Notes under the pieces: generated by a model
The model's input: the letters and a program-made list of their open reading frames with translations, nothing else
What the model was told of the DNA's origin: nothing
Databases searched by the model: none
In this document: positions 39,272-48,167 of the stretch, piece by piece
Numbering within the stretch: the first letter of the stretch is position 1
Layout: every line of letters begins with the position of its first letter
Assembly (NCBI RefSeq): GCF_900102425.1
Contig: NZ_FNBT01000005.1
Span: forward strand, 124,001-188,000
Direction of reading: 5' to 3'
Origin: Blastococcus aurantiacus
GTDB lineage: Bacteria > Actinomycetota > Actinomycetes > Mycobacteriales > Geodermatophilaceae
Length of the DNA: 64,000 nt
Program-made: the position numbers and the translations under genes

Positions 39272-40975
39272 TCAGTCCGTGAGGGACACCGTGGAGAAGA
39301 CCTCGGCGGTCAGCGGGCTGGGCTCGAGGCCCTGGACCCGCTCCGAGACCACGAGCGCAGGCGGGGAGTGCGAGATCGGCAGACCCGGCAGGAACTCCAT
39401 GATCCGCCGGTTGGCCTCCTGGTAGTCCTCCGTCCGGCCGTCGACGTCCGGGTTGGTGTCGCCTTCGTCCAGGGCCGCGAAGATCTCCTGGTTGTCGAAG
39501 GCACCGAACTCCGCCTTGGCGAGGCCGTCGGCCTTGGCCGCGAAGAACGTCCCGATGAAGTTGTAGGCGTCGTTGTAGTCACCCGTCCACCCGAGCAGGT
39601 GGATGTCGTGCTGCAGACCGGCCTGGACCGCATTCAGGTAGTCCGGGTTCCAGGGCAGCGCCGTCGCCTCGACCGTGAAGCCCGCGTCGATCAGGTTCTG
39701 GTTGATCACCTGGAAGATCGCGGCCGGGTCCGGCAGGTAGGGCCGGCTGACGTCGGTCGGGTAGAAGAACTTCAGCGTCGTCCCGGTCGCACCGGCCTCG
39801 GCCAGCAGCTCCTTGGCCCGCTCGACGTCGTACTCGTAGGTGGTGACGTCGTCGGCCCAGCCCTCCACCGTCGGCGGCATGAACTGGGTGGCGACCTCGG
39901 CGCCCTCGGGCAGCTGGGAATTCACGATCGTCTCCCGGTCGATCGCGTGAGCGATCGCCTGGCGGACGCGGACGTCCTTCAGCGCCGGGTTGGCCGTGGT
40001 GCCCGGGACGTTCCCATGGTTGATGCCCAGGTACAGGATGTTGAACGGGTCGCGGACGAGCACCTCGCCGTCTTCCTGCAGGGTCTCGTAATCCGCCGGT
40101 GCGACGAAGTCGTAGGCGTCGATCTCGCCGGCCTGGAACTCCTGGCGGCGGGTGTTCCCGTCGGAGATCGTCCGGAAGATGATCTCGTCGAGCTTGGCCT
40201 TGTCACCCCAGTAGTCGTCGTTGCGGACGATGGTGACCTCGCCGTTGCTGCGGTCCCAGCTGTCGAACTTGAACGGGCCGGTGCCGACCGGGTGCTCCAG
40301 GGCGTACTCGGAGTAGGTCAGCGCGTCGTCGTTGCCGCCGAGGTTGTCGGCGTCGTACTCCTGCAGGGCGTCCGGGCTCTGGATCGAGAAGGCCGGGAGG
40401 GCCAGGGCGGAGGGGAAGCGCGAGGTCACCTTGGTGAGCCGGATGACCGCAGTGCTCTCGTCGGTCGCCTCGCAGCTCTCGAAGATGCTGGGGGTGTCCG
40501 GCGTGCTGGCGAATCCGCCGAACACGTCCTGGTAGTACGGCGTGGCGCTGGGGCTCTGGGCCAGGCCCTCGAAGTTGTACCAGCGGTCGAAGTTGAAGCA
40601 GACCGCCTCGGCGTTGAAGTCCGTTCCGTCGTGGAACTTCACGCCCTCTTCCAGAGCGAACGTGTACTCGAGGCCGTCCTCGCTGACATCCCAGTCCCTC
40701 GCCAGCTCGGGGACCGGGTCGGTGCCGCCGAGCTCGTTGCCGAGGAGACCCTCGTGGATCTGACGGGCGACGCGGAAGGTCTCGCCGTCGCTGGCGAAGG
40801 CCGGGTCGAACATCTTGGGGTCACCGGCCGCGCCGAAGACCAGGGTGCCGCCGGTCTCGCCGCCGCCACCCCCGCCCTCGTCCTCACGGTCGCTGGAGGC
40901 GCAGGCCGACAGGGAGACCGCGGTGAGCGCGGCGGCTGACGCGGCGAGCAGACGGGTGGTGGAGCGACGGGTCAT
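39272..40975 (-). CDS. Peptide/nickel-type ABC transporter substrate-binding lipoprotein
   Basis: The 567-residue SBP family 5 (DppA/OppA-like) lipoprotein has the signal peptide MTRRSTTRLLAASAAALTAV followed by lipobox LSAC (Cys25), then a Gly-rich linker. Family signatures include KFHDGTDFNAEAVCFNFDRW and AIAHAIDRETIV. It captures oligopeptides or similar solutes outside the membrane for the permease pair downstream. I chose ATG 40975 with GGAAGG upstream. First gene of the operon; a TAGTGT -10 lies about 95 nt upstream. Confidence 0.93.
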   Translation of the reverse strand: MTRRSTTRLLAASAAALTAVSLSACASSDREDEGGGGGGETGGTLVFGAAGDPKMFDPAFASDGETFRVARQIHEGLLGNELGGTDPVPELARDWDVSEDGLEYTFALEEGVKFHDGTDFNAEAVCFNFDRWYNFEGLAQSPSATPYYQDVFGGFASTPDTPSIFESCEATDESTAVIRLTKVTSRFPSALALPAFSIQSPDALQEYDADNLGGNDDALTYSEYALEHPVGTGPFKFDSWDRSNGEVTIVRNDDYWGDKAKLDEIIFRTISDGNTRRQEFQAGEIDAYDFVAPADYETLQEDGEVLVRDPFNILYLGINHGNVPGTTANPALKDVRVRQAIAHAIDRETIVNSQLPEGAEVATQFMPPTVEGWADDVTTYEYDVERAKELLAEAGATGTTLKFFYPTDVSRPYLPDPAAIFQVINQNLIDAGFTVEATALPWNPDYLNAVQAGLQHDIHLLGWTGDYNDAYNFIGTFFAAKADGLAKAEFGAFDNQEIFAALDEGDTNPDVDGRTEDYQEANRRIMEFLPGLPISHSPPALVVSERVQGLEPSPLTAEVFSTVSLTD

Positions 40976-41067
40976 CGCGGAAGACCTTCCTTCCCGGCCC
41001 GCGGAGGGCCGGACGAGCTCCGGAAAGGGGCGCCGAGGACCGCAAGGGCTCCACGGACGTTTCCCGG

Positions 41068-41073
41068 ACACTA
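41068..41073 (-). promoter_or_regulatory. Probable -10 box of the peptide ABC transporter operon
   Basis: TAGTGT on the minus strand lies 92 nt before the ATG of the binding-protein gene. The identical hexamer precedes the heptose operon at 63227-63232. Upstream, between 41085 and 41127, two interrupted inverted repeats (ATGCAG/CTGCAT and CACGGATC/GATCCGTG) could be regulator sites. Confidence 0.35.
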
Positions 41074-41099
41074 GGGCGCGCCAGTCCATGCAGGTGAGG

Positions 41100-41127
41100 C
41101 ACGGATCTGCATCGACACCGATCCGTG
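41100..41127. promoter_or_regulatory. Interrupted palindrome upstream of the ABC transporter operon
   Basis: CACGGATC (41100-41107) and GATCCGTG (41120-41127) form 8-nt arms 12 nt apart, about 27 nt upstream of the -10 box. This is a plausible operator for a dimeric regulator, but nothing identifies which one. The rest of the 248-bp gap to recR shows no other feature. Confidence 0.25.
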
Positions 41128-41223
41128 ACCTTCGCCCGCAGCACCCCCGTCGCGCGAAGTGGCCGCCGGGCGCTCACCGGGTCGACACCCAGCGGTCGCC
41201 CGGGCGTCACCCGCCGGTCGACG

Positions 41224-41823
41224 TCAGGCGCTGATGGTGCGGCGCCCCTCGAACGCGCGGCCCAGCGTGACCTCGTCGGCGTACTCCAGGTCGCCGCCCA
41301 CCGGCAGGCCGCTGGCCAGCCGGCTCACCGTCAGCCCCATCGGGCCGACCAGCCGGGCCAGGTACGCGGCGGTCGCCTCGCCCTCGAGGTTGGGGTCGGT
41401 GGCGATGATCATCTCGGTGACCGCGCCGTTCATGAGCCGGGTCATGAGCTCCTTGACCCGCAGGTCGTCCGGGCCCACGCCGTCGATCGGGCTGATCGCG
41501 CCGCCGAGCACGTGGTAGCGGCCGCGGAACTCCCGTGTCCGCTCGATGGCGACGACGTCCTTGGGCTCCTCCACGACGCAGAGCACGTCCTCGGAGCGGC
41601 GCGGATCACGGCAGATCCGGCACTGCTCGGCCTCGGCGACGTTGTAGCAGGTCACGCAGAAGCGGACCTCGGCCTGCACCCGGTTGAGCGCGGCGACGAG
41701 CCGGCCGACGTCGGCGGACTCGGAGGCGAGCAGGTGGAAGGCGATGCGCTGCGCGCTCTTCGGCCCGACCCCGGGGAGGCGGCCGAGCTCGTCGATGAGG
41801 TCCTGGACGGCACCCTCGTACAC
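41224..41823 (-). CDS. recR: Recombination protein RecR
   Basis: The 199-residue protein is of standard length. It contains the helix-hairpin-helix [20 protein letters not shown], a zinc finger ([20 protein letters not shown]) and a Toprim domain starting near [15 protein letters not shown]. It loads RecA with RecF/RecO during recombinational repair. GTG start. It is downstream of ybaB and dnaX, the classic gene order. Confidence 0.97.
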   Translation of the reverse strand: MYEGAVQDLIDELGRLPGVGPKSAQRIAFHLLASESADVGRLVAALNRVQAEVRFCVTCYNVAEAEQCRICRDPRRSEDVLCVVEEPKDVVAIERTREFRGRYHVLGGAISPIDGVGPDDLRVKELMTRLMNGAVTEMIIATDPNLEGEATAAYLARLVGPMGLTVSRLASGLPVGGDLEYADEVTLGRAFEGRRTISA

Positions 41824-41875
41824 GGTGTTCCTCGTTCCCTGCGGTGTCGGTGCTCTCGCGGTCGGGCGCGGTCGG

Positions 41876-42217
41876 TCAGAGGCCGGGCAGGCCCAGTCCG
41901 CCTCCGCCGCCGAGACCGCCGGCCAGCGGGCCCATCGTCTCGGCCGCGAGCTGGTCGACGGCAGTCCTGGCGTCGCGGACGGCGGCCACGACGAGGTCCT
42001 GCAGCGTCTCCAGGTCGTCGGGGTCGACGGCGGCCGGGGAGATGGTGAGCGCGGTGAGCTCGCCGTCCCCGGTCATCGTCGCCGAGACCAGCCCCCCGCC
42101 GGCGGTGCCGGTGACCTCACGGGAGGCGAGCTCCTCCTGCGCCGCGACGAGCTGCTGCTGCATCTCCTGCGCCTGCTTCATGAGCTGCGACAGGTCGGGC
42201 TGGCCTCCGGGGAACAT
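41876..42217 (-). CDS. ybaB: YbaB/EbfC family nucleoid-associated protein
   Basis: The 113-residue protein has the typical [20 protein letters not shown] helix followed by the [20 protein letters not shown] beta region, and a Gly-rich C terminus. The family binds DNA as a dimer. Position between dnaX and recR supports the assignment. Confidence 0.95.
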   Translation of the reverse strand: MFPGGQPDLSQLMKQAQEMQQQLVAAQEELASREVTGTAGGGLVSATMTGDGELTALTISPAAVDPDDLETLQDLVVAAVRDARTAVDQLAAETMGPLAGGLGGGGGLGLPGL

Positions 42218-42290
42218 ACGTCGAGAGTAGGCCCAGGATCCGACGTGCAGCGGCTCGCCGACGACGGGTGGGACCGGTGAGGCGGCCGCC

Positions 42291-44522
42291 TCAGGAGTCG
42301 ATGGGCTGAGCGCCGAGCTGGGTCTTGAGCAACTGCAGCGCCGCCTGCTCGGGGTCCACCGCGGGCACGTGCTCCCGTCCGCCCTCCGACGACTCCTCGG
42401 CCGCCCGCTGGGCCATGAGCTCGCTGGCCTCGGCCGCCTCCGCGACGCGCGCCGCCTCGCGGGCGTCCTCGCGGCTCACCTGCGGCCCTGGCGCGGCGGT
42501 GCCGGCGACGACGACCTGCACCTTCCAGCGGACGCCGAGCAGCTCCTGCAGCGCGGCGCGGATCACGTCCTTGTTGAGGTCGTCCCCGAGCATCTTGGCC
42601 AGCGCCGGCGAGGTGGCCTCCAGCGTGAGGACGCCGCCGGCGAGGTCGTGCACCTGGGCGCTCTTGAGCAGCGCCTCGGTGGTCCGCTTGTGGCCGCGGA
42701 CGACCTTGAGCAGCTCGGGCCAGACCCGCCGGACGTCGCTGGTGTTCAGCGTCCCCTCGGACTCCGGTGGGTTCGCCGACACCACCGGCGTCGGCTCGCC
42801 GCCCCGCGGCGCGGGCGAGGACTCGGCGGCCGGACGGGGCGCCACGGAGGGCCCGGGCTCCTGCACCCGCGCGGCGGCGGCGCGGACGGCCGCCGGCTGA
42901 GCCGGGTGCGGCCAGTCCTCGTCGTCGGTGGGCTCGGGCGGCAGCGGGATGTCCGGCTCGTCCGTGGCCGCCCGGGGACGGCCCGGGGCGGTGGACGCCG
43001 GGCCGGTGGTCGCCGGTGCCGGCGTGGGCGCGGGTGATGCCGAGGCCCGTCGCGCGGACCCGGGCTGCACCGTCTCCGGCCAGTCGTCCGCGGCGGCAGC
43101 CGGCGCGGACGCGGCCGGGGCCGCCGGCGCGGGGGCAGCCCCCTCCCGGCGCTGGGAGGGCCGGACGTAGCTCATGGCCGCAGGAGCCGCGGCCGGCGGT
43201 GTGGCCGCGGCAGGCGGTGTGGCCGCGGCCGGCTCGGGGCGGGCCGGCTCCGGCGCGGCCTCGCGGACCGGCTCGCGCGCGGGCGCCGGGCGGGCCGCGG
43301 CGGCGCGCGGCGCCTCCTGCGGCACGACCTCGGCCGGCGGGCGTCCGGCGTGCTCGCCGGCGATGGACATCCGCCGCTCGAGGCGCTCGAGCCGCTGCAG
43401 CGTGGCGACCGCCGAGCCGTCGGTGCCCGGCAGCAGCATGCGGGCGCAGACGAGCTCGAGCAGCAGCCGGGGAGCCGTCGTCCCCCGCATCTCGGTGAGG
43501 CCCTCGTGCACGGTGTCGGCCATCCGCGAGAGGGTGGCCGACCCGAGCGCCTGGGCCTGCTGGCTCATCAGGTCGATCCGGTCCGACGGCGAGTCCAGCA
43601 ACCCGTTGCCACCGGCGTCGGGGACCGCGTCCAGCACGATGAGGTCGCGCAGCCGGTCGAGCAGGTCGGTGGCGAACCGGCGCGGGTCGTGCCCGGCCTC
43701 GACCACGCGGTCGACCGCACGGAACACCCCGGCGGCGTCGTGCGCGGCCAGCGCGTCGATCGTCTCGTCGAGCAGCGCGTCGTCGGTGACCCCGAGCAGG
43801 CCGACGGCGCTGCGGTAGGTGACGCCCTCGGGCCCGGCACCGGCCAGCAGCTGGTCGAGGATCGACAGCGAGTCCCGGACCGAGCCGCCACCGGCACGCA
43901 CGACCAGCGGGAAGACGGTCGGCTCGACCGTCACGCCTTCGGCGACGCAGGTCTTCTCGAGCAACCCGCGCAGCGTCGTCGGCGGCACGAGGCGGAACGG
44001 GTAGTGGTGGGTGCGCGACCGGATGGTGGGCAGCACCTTGTCCGGCTCCGTCGTCGCGAAGACGAAGACCAGGAACTCCGGCGGCTCCTCGACGACCTTG
44101 AGCAGGGCGTTGAAGCCCTGCGAGGACACCATGTGCGCCTCGTCGACGATGTAGACCTTGTACCGGCTGTTGACCGGGGCGAAGAAGGCGCGTTCGCGCA
44201 GGTCGCGGGCATCGTCGACACCACCGTGGCTGGCCGCGTCGATCTCGATGACGTCCAGCGAGCCGGGGCCGTCGGGCGCCAGCGCGACGCACGAGCCGCA
44301 GACGCCGCAGGGCGTCGAGGTGGGCCCCTGCTCGCAGTTCAGCGAGCGGGCCAGGATGCGGGCCGACGACGTCTTGCCGCAGCCACGGGGGCCGCTGAAG
44401 AGGTAGGCGTGGTTGATCCGGCCGCCGTCGACCGCGTTCACCAGCGGCGCGGTGACGTGCTCCTGCCCGACCACCTCGGCGAAGGTCGCCGGGCGGTACT
44501 TCCGGTACAGAGCCAGTGCCAC
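42291..44522 (-). CDS. dnaX: DNA polymerase III subunit gamma/tau
   Basis: The 743-residue clamp-loader ATPase has Walker [16 protein letters not shown] (about residues 45-59), a zinc module ([16 protein letters not shown]), Walker [12 protein letters not shown], and sensor [14 protein letters not shown]. Residues about 380-590 are a Pro/Ala-rich linker. A C-terminal tau-type region follows (about 595-700). I saw no A-rich slippery sequence, so only the full-length form is expected. GTG start at 44522 with TAACCT 6 nt upstream, suggesting a leaderless mRNA. Confidence 0.96.
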   Translation of the reverse strand: MALALYRKYRPATFAEVVGQEHVTAPLVNAVDGGRINHAYLFSGPRGCGKTSSARILARSLNCEQGPTSTPCGVCGSCVALAPDGPGSLDVIEIDAASHGGVDDARDLRERAFFAPVNSRYKVYIVDEAHMVSSQGFNALLKVVEEPPEFLVFVFATTEPDKVLPTIRSRTHHYPFRLVPPTTLRGLLEKTCVAEGVTVEPTVFPLVVRAGGGSVRDSLSILDQLLAGAGPEGVTYRSAVGLLGVTDDALLDETIDALAAHDAAGVFRAVDRVVEAGHDPRRFATDLLDRLRDLIVLDAVPDAGGNGLLDSPSDRIDLMSQQAQALGSATLSRMADTVHEGLTEMRGTTAPRLLLELVCARMLLPGTDGSAVATLQRLERLERRMSIAGEHAGRPPAEVVPQEAPRAAAARPAPAREPVREAAPEPARPEPAAATPPAAATPPAAAPAAMSYVRPSQRREGAAPAPAAPAASAPAAAADDWPETVQPGSARRASASPAPTPAPATTGPASTAPGRPRAATDEPDIPLPPEPTDDEDWPHPAQPAAVRAAAARVQEPGPSVAPRPAAESSPAPRGGEPTPVVSANPPESEGTLNTSDVRRVWPELLKVVRGHKRTTEALLKSAQVHDLAGGVLTLEATSPALAKMLGDDLNKDVIRAALQELLGVRWKVQVVVAGTAAPGPQVSREDAREAARVAEAAEASELMAQRAAEESSEGGREHVPAVDPEQAALQLLKTQLGAQPIDS

Positions 44523-44528
44523 GCCGCG

Positions 44529-44534
44529 AGGTTA
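44529..44534 (-). promoter_or_regulatory. Probable -10 box of dnaX (TAACCT)
   Basis: GGTAACCT ends 6 nt before the dnaX GTG on the minus strand. The spacing equals that of three other TANNNT boxes in the window and predicts a leaderless transcript for dnaX-ybaB-recR. Confidence 0.45.
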
Positions 44535-44582
44535 CCCAGGCCCACCGACGCCGCGGTCACGTCGCCGCGGCGTCCACAGGAG

Positions 44583-45248
44583 TCAGCGCGCGAGGCGCAG
44601 CAGGAACTCCACGGCGCCGCGGTCCTCGACCCGGACGAACCCGAGGTTCGGCGCCTCGACGCCGTGGTCGGCGAAGACCAGCGGGACCGAGCCGGAGACG
44701 TCGACACCCTCGGGGGTACGGACGACGGACAGCTCCGCCTGCACCTCGCGCGCCGTCCCCTTGACCGTCAGCTCGCCGGTGACCGGGACGGTCACCGGCG
44801 TGCCGGTGAGCTCGGGCAGGTCCACGGGGCCGGTGACCACGAAGGTGGCCGTCGGATAGGTGCCCACGTCCATGACGTTGTCGCGGAAGTAGCCGTCCCG
44901 GCGGCTGCTGTCGGTGGTGACGCTGGCGATGTCGACGGTCACCTCGGCCGAGCTCAGGTCCCCGCCCTCGACGACGACCTGACCCGTGACCTGGTCGGTG
45001 GTCCCGGCCACGGTGACGTCGGCGCCGTTGAGCACCTCGTCCACGCGGTAGCCCGCGCTCGAGCCGGCGGCGACCGTCCACGTGCCGTCGGTCTCCGGGG
45101 TGAGCGCGACGCCCTCCGGCTGCGCCTCCACGGTGCGGGCCGGGGGCGCGTCCTCCTCCATGGCGGCGTAGATCAGCGGTCCGCCGATCAGGCCCAGCAC
45201 GAGGAGCGCGAGGCCGCCCCCGAGGATCCACCGGACGCGACGACTCAT
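44583..45248 (-). CDS. YceI family protein with N-terminal membrane anchor
   Basis: The product has 221 residues. An N-terminal transmembrane helix (WILGGGLALLVLGLIGGPLI) is followed by the YceI lipocalin-like domain from about residue 50 (TWTVAAGSSAGYRVDEVLNG, DNVMDVGTYPTATFVVTGPV). The family binds amphiphilic or isoprenoid ligands outside the cytoplasm. ATG 45248 has GGGGAG upstream. The frame continues to 45326 without homology, so I exclude that part. Confidence 0.9.
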   Translation of the reverse strand: MSRRVRWILGGGLALLVLGLIGGPLIYAAMEEDAPPARTVEAQPEGVALTPETDGTWTVAAGSSAGYRVDEVLNGADVTVAGTTDQVTGQVVVEGGDLSSAEVTVDIASVTTDSSRRDGYFRDNVMDVGTYPTATFVVTGPVDLPELTGTPVTVPVTGELTVKGTAREVQAELSVVRTPEGVDVSGSVPLVFADHGVEAPNLGFVRVEDRGAVEFLLRLAR

Positions 45249-45354
45249 GGCCCACTCCCCTGCTTGACGGTTCATGCATCGAAGCGCACGAACCTGACAG
45301 GGAGCTGTGAACCGCGGCACGTCCACGGCGCGACCGGCTCCGGGCGGAAAGAAA

Positions 45355-45443
45355 GGGACCCCCCGCGCACCCGCCAGAGCCCGCTTATCCTTGCTGCCTT
45401 CCGGCCCTGGGGAGGTTCACAGGGTGACGCCACACGAGGGGTC
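45355..45443 (-). ncRNA. ffs: Signal recognition particle RNA, small bacterial type (4.5S)
   Basis: On the minus strand the conserved apical core is present: GTGAACCTCCCCAGGGCCGG, then AAGGCAGCAAGGATAAGC, including the GGAAGGCAGCA tetraloop-region signature that binds Ffh M domain. The outer ends GACCCC and GGGGTC pair, giving a hairpin of about 87-89 nt. TACAGT lies 7 nt before the proposed 5' end at 45443, and CCCTTTCTTTCC follows the 3' end as a weak T-rich terminator. End positions are accurate to a few bases. Confidence 0.9.
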
Positions 45444-45450
45444 GGATCCC

Positions 45451-45456
45451 ACTGTA
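45451..45456 (-). promoter_or_regulatory. Probable -10 box of SRP RNA
   Basis: TACAGT on the minus strand is 7 nt from the G at 45443, the base that begins the terminal stem of the SRP RNA. The spacing is ideal for a TANNNT promoter. Confidence 0.45.
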
Positions 45457-45538
45457 GAGCACACCCGGGAACCTTCCGGGCACCACCGCAAGCGATGGGC
45501 CCGCCGCCGTCCGGGAGGACGGGGCGGGCCCGGTGCGG

Positions 45539-45623
45539 CGGAGGATGGGAGATTCGAACTCCCGAGGGGTTGCCCCCAACCCGCTTTCCAAGCGAGCGCC
45601 ATAGGCCACTAGGCGAATCCTCC
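45539..45623 (-). tRNA. tRNA-Ser (anticodon GGA)
   Basis: Acceptor GGAGGAT pairs with ATCCTCC. The anticodon stem CTCGC/GCGGG (one wobble) holds loop TTGGAAA with anticodon GGA. A long variable arm (GTTGGGGGCAAC) marks a class II tRNA, and the T arm GGGAG/CTCCC carries TTCGAAT. The discriminator is G and CCA is not encoded. It reads UCC and UCU codons. Confidence 0.96.
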
Positions 45624-45636
45624 AACTGCGGGCCCG

Positions 45637-45642
45637 ATGCTA
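45637..45642 (-). promoter_or_regulatory. Probable -10 box of tRNA-Ser(GGA)
   Basis: TAGCAT on the minus strand lies 13 nt before the tRNA 5' end. The rest of the 215-bp gap up to 45838 shows no gene or strong structure besides the likely promoter region of the divergent 45839 gene. Confidence 0.35.
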
Positions 45643-45838
45643 CCGGGCGACCGCCGGAACCTCGGCACGGCTCTCGGAGACCGGCCCGGCGGAGCCCCGT
45701 CCGGTCGGCGGGCCGCGCCGGACACCCCTTCTGCTCCCGGGGGTGGTTGAGTGTCCCGACCTGCGGGCATGCCCGTGCGGATACGAACGACCAGCCCCCG
45801 GGAACCCTCCGCGGAGGCGACCCGAGGAGGAGGCGGAC

Positions 45839-46186
45839 ATGAGCGAGGACACGCAGGTACGACCGGACGTCGTCGAGGCGATCGTCGGCGTCCTCAAGGG
45901 CGGCGACGCGGCGGCGCTGCCGGAGGGGGCCACCGCGGCCGAGAAGGCGGCCGCCAAGGACTCCTACCTGTCGGAGTTCGTCGCCGAGCGCGGCAAGCGC
46001 GACCGCCAGTCGCAGGCCTGGGAGCTGCTGCTGACCCGCAGCTACGACGAGCCCCCGACCTGGGGCCGGATCTTCGACGACCTCGACCCGGCCGTGCACA
46101 CCGAGCTCGGCGAGCTGTTCGACGCCCTCCCCGCAGGCGCCAAGGAGGAGTACGTGCGCCGGTACGGGGAGCCCTCGGGCGTCTGA
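45839..46186 (+). CDS. Hypothetical protein, 115 residues
   Basis: I do not recognise this protein. It is acidic and helical, with no signal peptide or membrane segment. Notable stretches are VVEAIVGVLKGGDAAALPEG and ARSYDEPPTWGRIFDDLDP-like aromatic and acidic clusters near residues 70-90. The ATG at 45839 has an excellent GAGGAGGA ribosome binding site, which supports expression. It ends 23 bp before the Ser/Thr kinase gene, so the two may share a transcript and function. Confidence 0.7.
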   Translation: MSEDTQVRPDVVEAIVGVLKGGDAAALPEGATAAEKAAAKDSYLSEFVAERGKRDRQSQAWELLLTRSYDEPPTWGRIFDDLDPAVHTELGELFDALPAGAKEEYVRRYGEPSGV

Positions 46187-46209
46187 CGACGTCTGCCACC
46201 GATCCGCCG

Positions 46210-48000
46210 ATGTCCCCCTCCCTCACCGCTCCCGGCCGGCTCGTCGCCGGCCGCTACCGGCTGCAGTCGCAGATCGGTGGCGGCGGCATGGGCGCGGTCT
46301 GGCTGGCCCGCGACGAACTCCTGGGCCGCCAGGTCGCGGTCAAGCAGGTCCTGGTCTCCGAGGCCGACGAGGCGCTGGCCGATCAGCAGCGGCAACGGGC
46401 CCTGCGGGAGGGCCGGATCGCCGCCCGGCTGAGCCATCCGCACGCGATCTCGGTCTACGACGTCGCGCAGGAGGGCGAGACGCCCTGGCTGGTCATGGAG
46501 TACCTGCCCTCGCGCAGCCTCTCCGAGGTGGTCGCCGCCGAGGGCGTGCTGCGCGTGGACCAGGTGGCGCAGATCGGCGCCCAGGTGGCCGACGCGCTGA
46601 CCGCCACGCACGCGGCCGGCATCGTCCACCGCGACGTGAAGCCGGCCAACATCCTCATCGGCCAGGGCCCGGGGCTCGAGGGCCTGGTCAAGATCACCGA
46701 CTTCGGCATCTCGCACGCCCACGGCGACGTCACACTCACCCAGACCGGCCAGATCACCGGCACGCCGGCGTTCCTCGCGCCGGAAGTCGCCCAGGGCTAC
46801 GAGATGGGCGAGGCGAGCGACGTCTACTCACTGGGCGCCACCCTCTACACCTGCCTCGAGGGGCAGCCGCCCTTCGGCATGGAGGACAACGCGCTGGCCA
46901 TGCTGCACAAGGTGGCCGGCGGGACGATCCGGCCGCCGGTGCGCGCCGGCTCCCTCACCGGCCCCCTGACGCGGATGCTGGCCAGCGACCCGGCCGCCCG
47001 GCCGACGATGGCCGAGGTCCGCGACGAGCTGGCGCGGCTGGCCGCGGGTCGCAGCGGCGACACCACCACGGTCCTGCTGGCGCGGACCGACCTGCGCCCG
47101 GCCGGTGGGCGGCCGCGCACCGAGGTCTTCCCCGCGGCGGGCGCAGCAGCTGCCGGTGCCGCGGCAGGTGCGGCCGCAGCGGGTGCCGCCGCCGCGGACG
47201 AGGCGCCGGCGAAGGCGCCCCTGCCCGCGCCGCCGGTGCGCTCGGCAGCGGCACCGCGGACGGGCACACCCCCGGAGGCCGCTGCACCGTCACCTCCCCC
47301 GGCCTCGGCACCGCCGGCCGAGCAGCCGCCCGCCGCTCCGCCGGCCGCCGACCGGCCCCGCGTCCAGCCCGCGCCGGGACGGACCGGACGGCGACGGGCG
47401 ATCTGGGTGGCCGCGGCCCTCCTCGTCGCGGCGCTGGCCGCGGTGATCGGCTTCGTGGCCCTGCGCCCCGATGACCCCGACCGCACCGGGACGCAGGCCG
47501 ACGACACGACGTCCTCGCCGACGTCCTCGCCGCCCTCGAGCCCGGCGCCGGAGGACGAGGAGACCGGGGAGAGCCCGGCAGGCGGGTCGACCGGCGCCGA
47601 GGAACCGGACAGCGGGAGCACCGGGACCAGCGCTGCCGATCAACCCACGTCGCAACCGCCCCCTGGGCCGGAGCCCGTGAGCGACCCGCTGAGCGCGGCC
47701 AACATCCAGGCCTTCCTCGCCGACTACCACCGGCAGGTCATCCAGGACCCGGCATCCGCGTACGACCGCACCGGCCCGACGCTGCGCGCCAACATCGGCA
47801 GCCGCGAGGACTACATCGCGTACTGGAGCCAGTTCTCCGACGTGAGGGTCAGCGAGGTGCAGGCGACCGACGGGCAGACCCAGGTCACCGGCCGGCTCGA
47901 CTGGACCTTCACCAACGGTGAGACGAGATCCGCGCTCCGCCGGTTCACCCTGATCGAGCAGAACGGGCAGCTGATCCTCGACAGCGAGCTCGACCCCTGA
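46210..48000 (+). CDS. Membrane Ser/Thr protein kinase (PknB-like kinase domain, no PASTA)
   Basis: The product has 596 residues. The Hanks-type kinase domain covers about residues 12-275: glycine loop QIGGGGMGAVWLAR, catalytic lysine in QVAVKQVLV, HRDVKPANIL, DFGISHA, and activation segment TGTPAFLAPEV. An Ala/Pro-rich linker precedes a transmembrane helix around residues 398-418 (WVAAALLVAALAAVIGFVAL). The extracellular part has a Ser/Thr/Pro-rich stalk and a C-terminal domain of about 100 residues resembling an NTF2/SnoaL-like fold instead of PASTA repeats. No clear ribosome binding site precedes ATG 46210. Confidence 0.92.
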   Translation: MSPSLTAPGRLVAGRYRLQSQIGGGGMGAVWLARDELLGRQVAVKQVLVSEADEALADQQRQRALREGRIAARLSHPHAISVYDVAQEGETPWLVMEYLPSRSLSEVVAAEGVLRVDQVAQIGAQVADALTATHAAGIVHRDVKPANILIGQGPGLEGLVKITDFGISHAHGDVTLTQTGQITGTPAFLAPEVAQGYEMGEASDVYSLGATLYTCLEGQPPFGMEDNALAMLHKVAGGTIRPPVRAGSLTGPLTRMLASDPAARPTMAEVRDELARLAAGRSGDTTTVLLARTDLRPAGGRPRTEVFPAAGAAAAGAAAGAAAAGAAAADEAPAKAPLPAPPVRSAAAPRTGTPPEAAAPSPPPASAPPAEQPPAAPPAADRPRVQPAPGRTGRRRAIWVAAALLVAALAAVIGFVALRPDDPDRTGTQADDTTSSPTSSPPSSPAPEDEETGESPAGGSTGAEEPDSGSTGTSAADQPTSQPPPGPEPVSDPLSAANIQAFLADYHRQVIQDPASAYDRTGPTLRANIGSREDYIAYWSQFSDVRVSEVQATDGQTQVTGRLDWTFTNGETRSALRRFTLIEQNGQLILDSELDP

Positions 48001-48020
48001 GCGCGACCCTGACCAATGAC

Positions 48021-48057
48021 GGAGCCCCCGCCTCCCGTTCGGGAGAGCAGGGGCTCC
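48021..48057. terminator. Bidirectional hairpin between kinase gene and tRNA-Ser(CGA)
   Basis: GGAGCCCC (48021-48028) pairs with GGGGCTCC (48050-48057), enclosing an inner hairpin CTCCC-GTTC-GGGAG (48032-48045). It lies 20 bp after the kinase stop and 9 bp beyond the 3' end of the convergent tRNA, so it can serve both. Confidence 0.65.
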
Positions 48058-48065
48058 GGTCGCGC

Positions 48066-48154
48066 TGGCGGTGGCGGTGGGATTTGAACCCACGGAGGCT
48101 ATGAACCTCACACGCTTTCGAGGCGTGCTCCTTCGGCCGCTCGGACACGCCACC
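48066..48154 (-). tRNA. tRNA-Ser (anticodon CGA)
   Basis: Acceptor GGTGGCG pairs with CGCCACC, and CCA is encoded at the 3' end. The anticodon stem CACGC/GCGTG holds loop CTCGAAA with anticodon CGA. The long variable arm confirms class II, and the T arm GTGGG/CCCAC carries TTCAAAT. It reads UCG codons. Confidence 0.96.
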
Positions 48155-48161
48155 GCCGAAG

Positions 48162-48167
48162 AGACTA
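48162..48167 (-). promoter_or_regulatory. Probable -10 box of tRNA-Ser(CGA), overlapping the tadA stop
   Basis: TAGTCT on the minus strand ends 7 nt before the tRNA 5' end. Its first three bases are the TAG stop codon of tadA, so the tRNA promoter is embedded in the end of the upstream gene. Confidence 0.45.

Noticed and set aside
41868..44600. Programmed frameshift in dnaX
   Set aside because: No A-rich slippery heptamer was seen in the gene, as usual for high-GC actinobacteria, so no separate gamma product is proposed.
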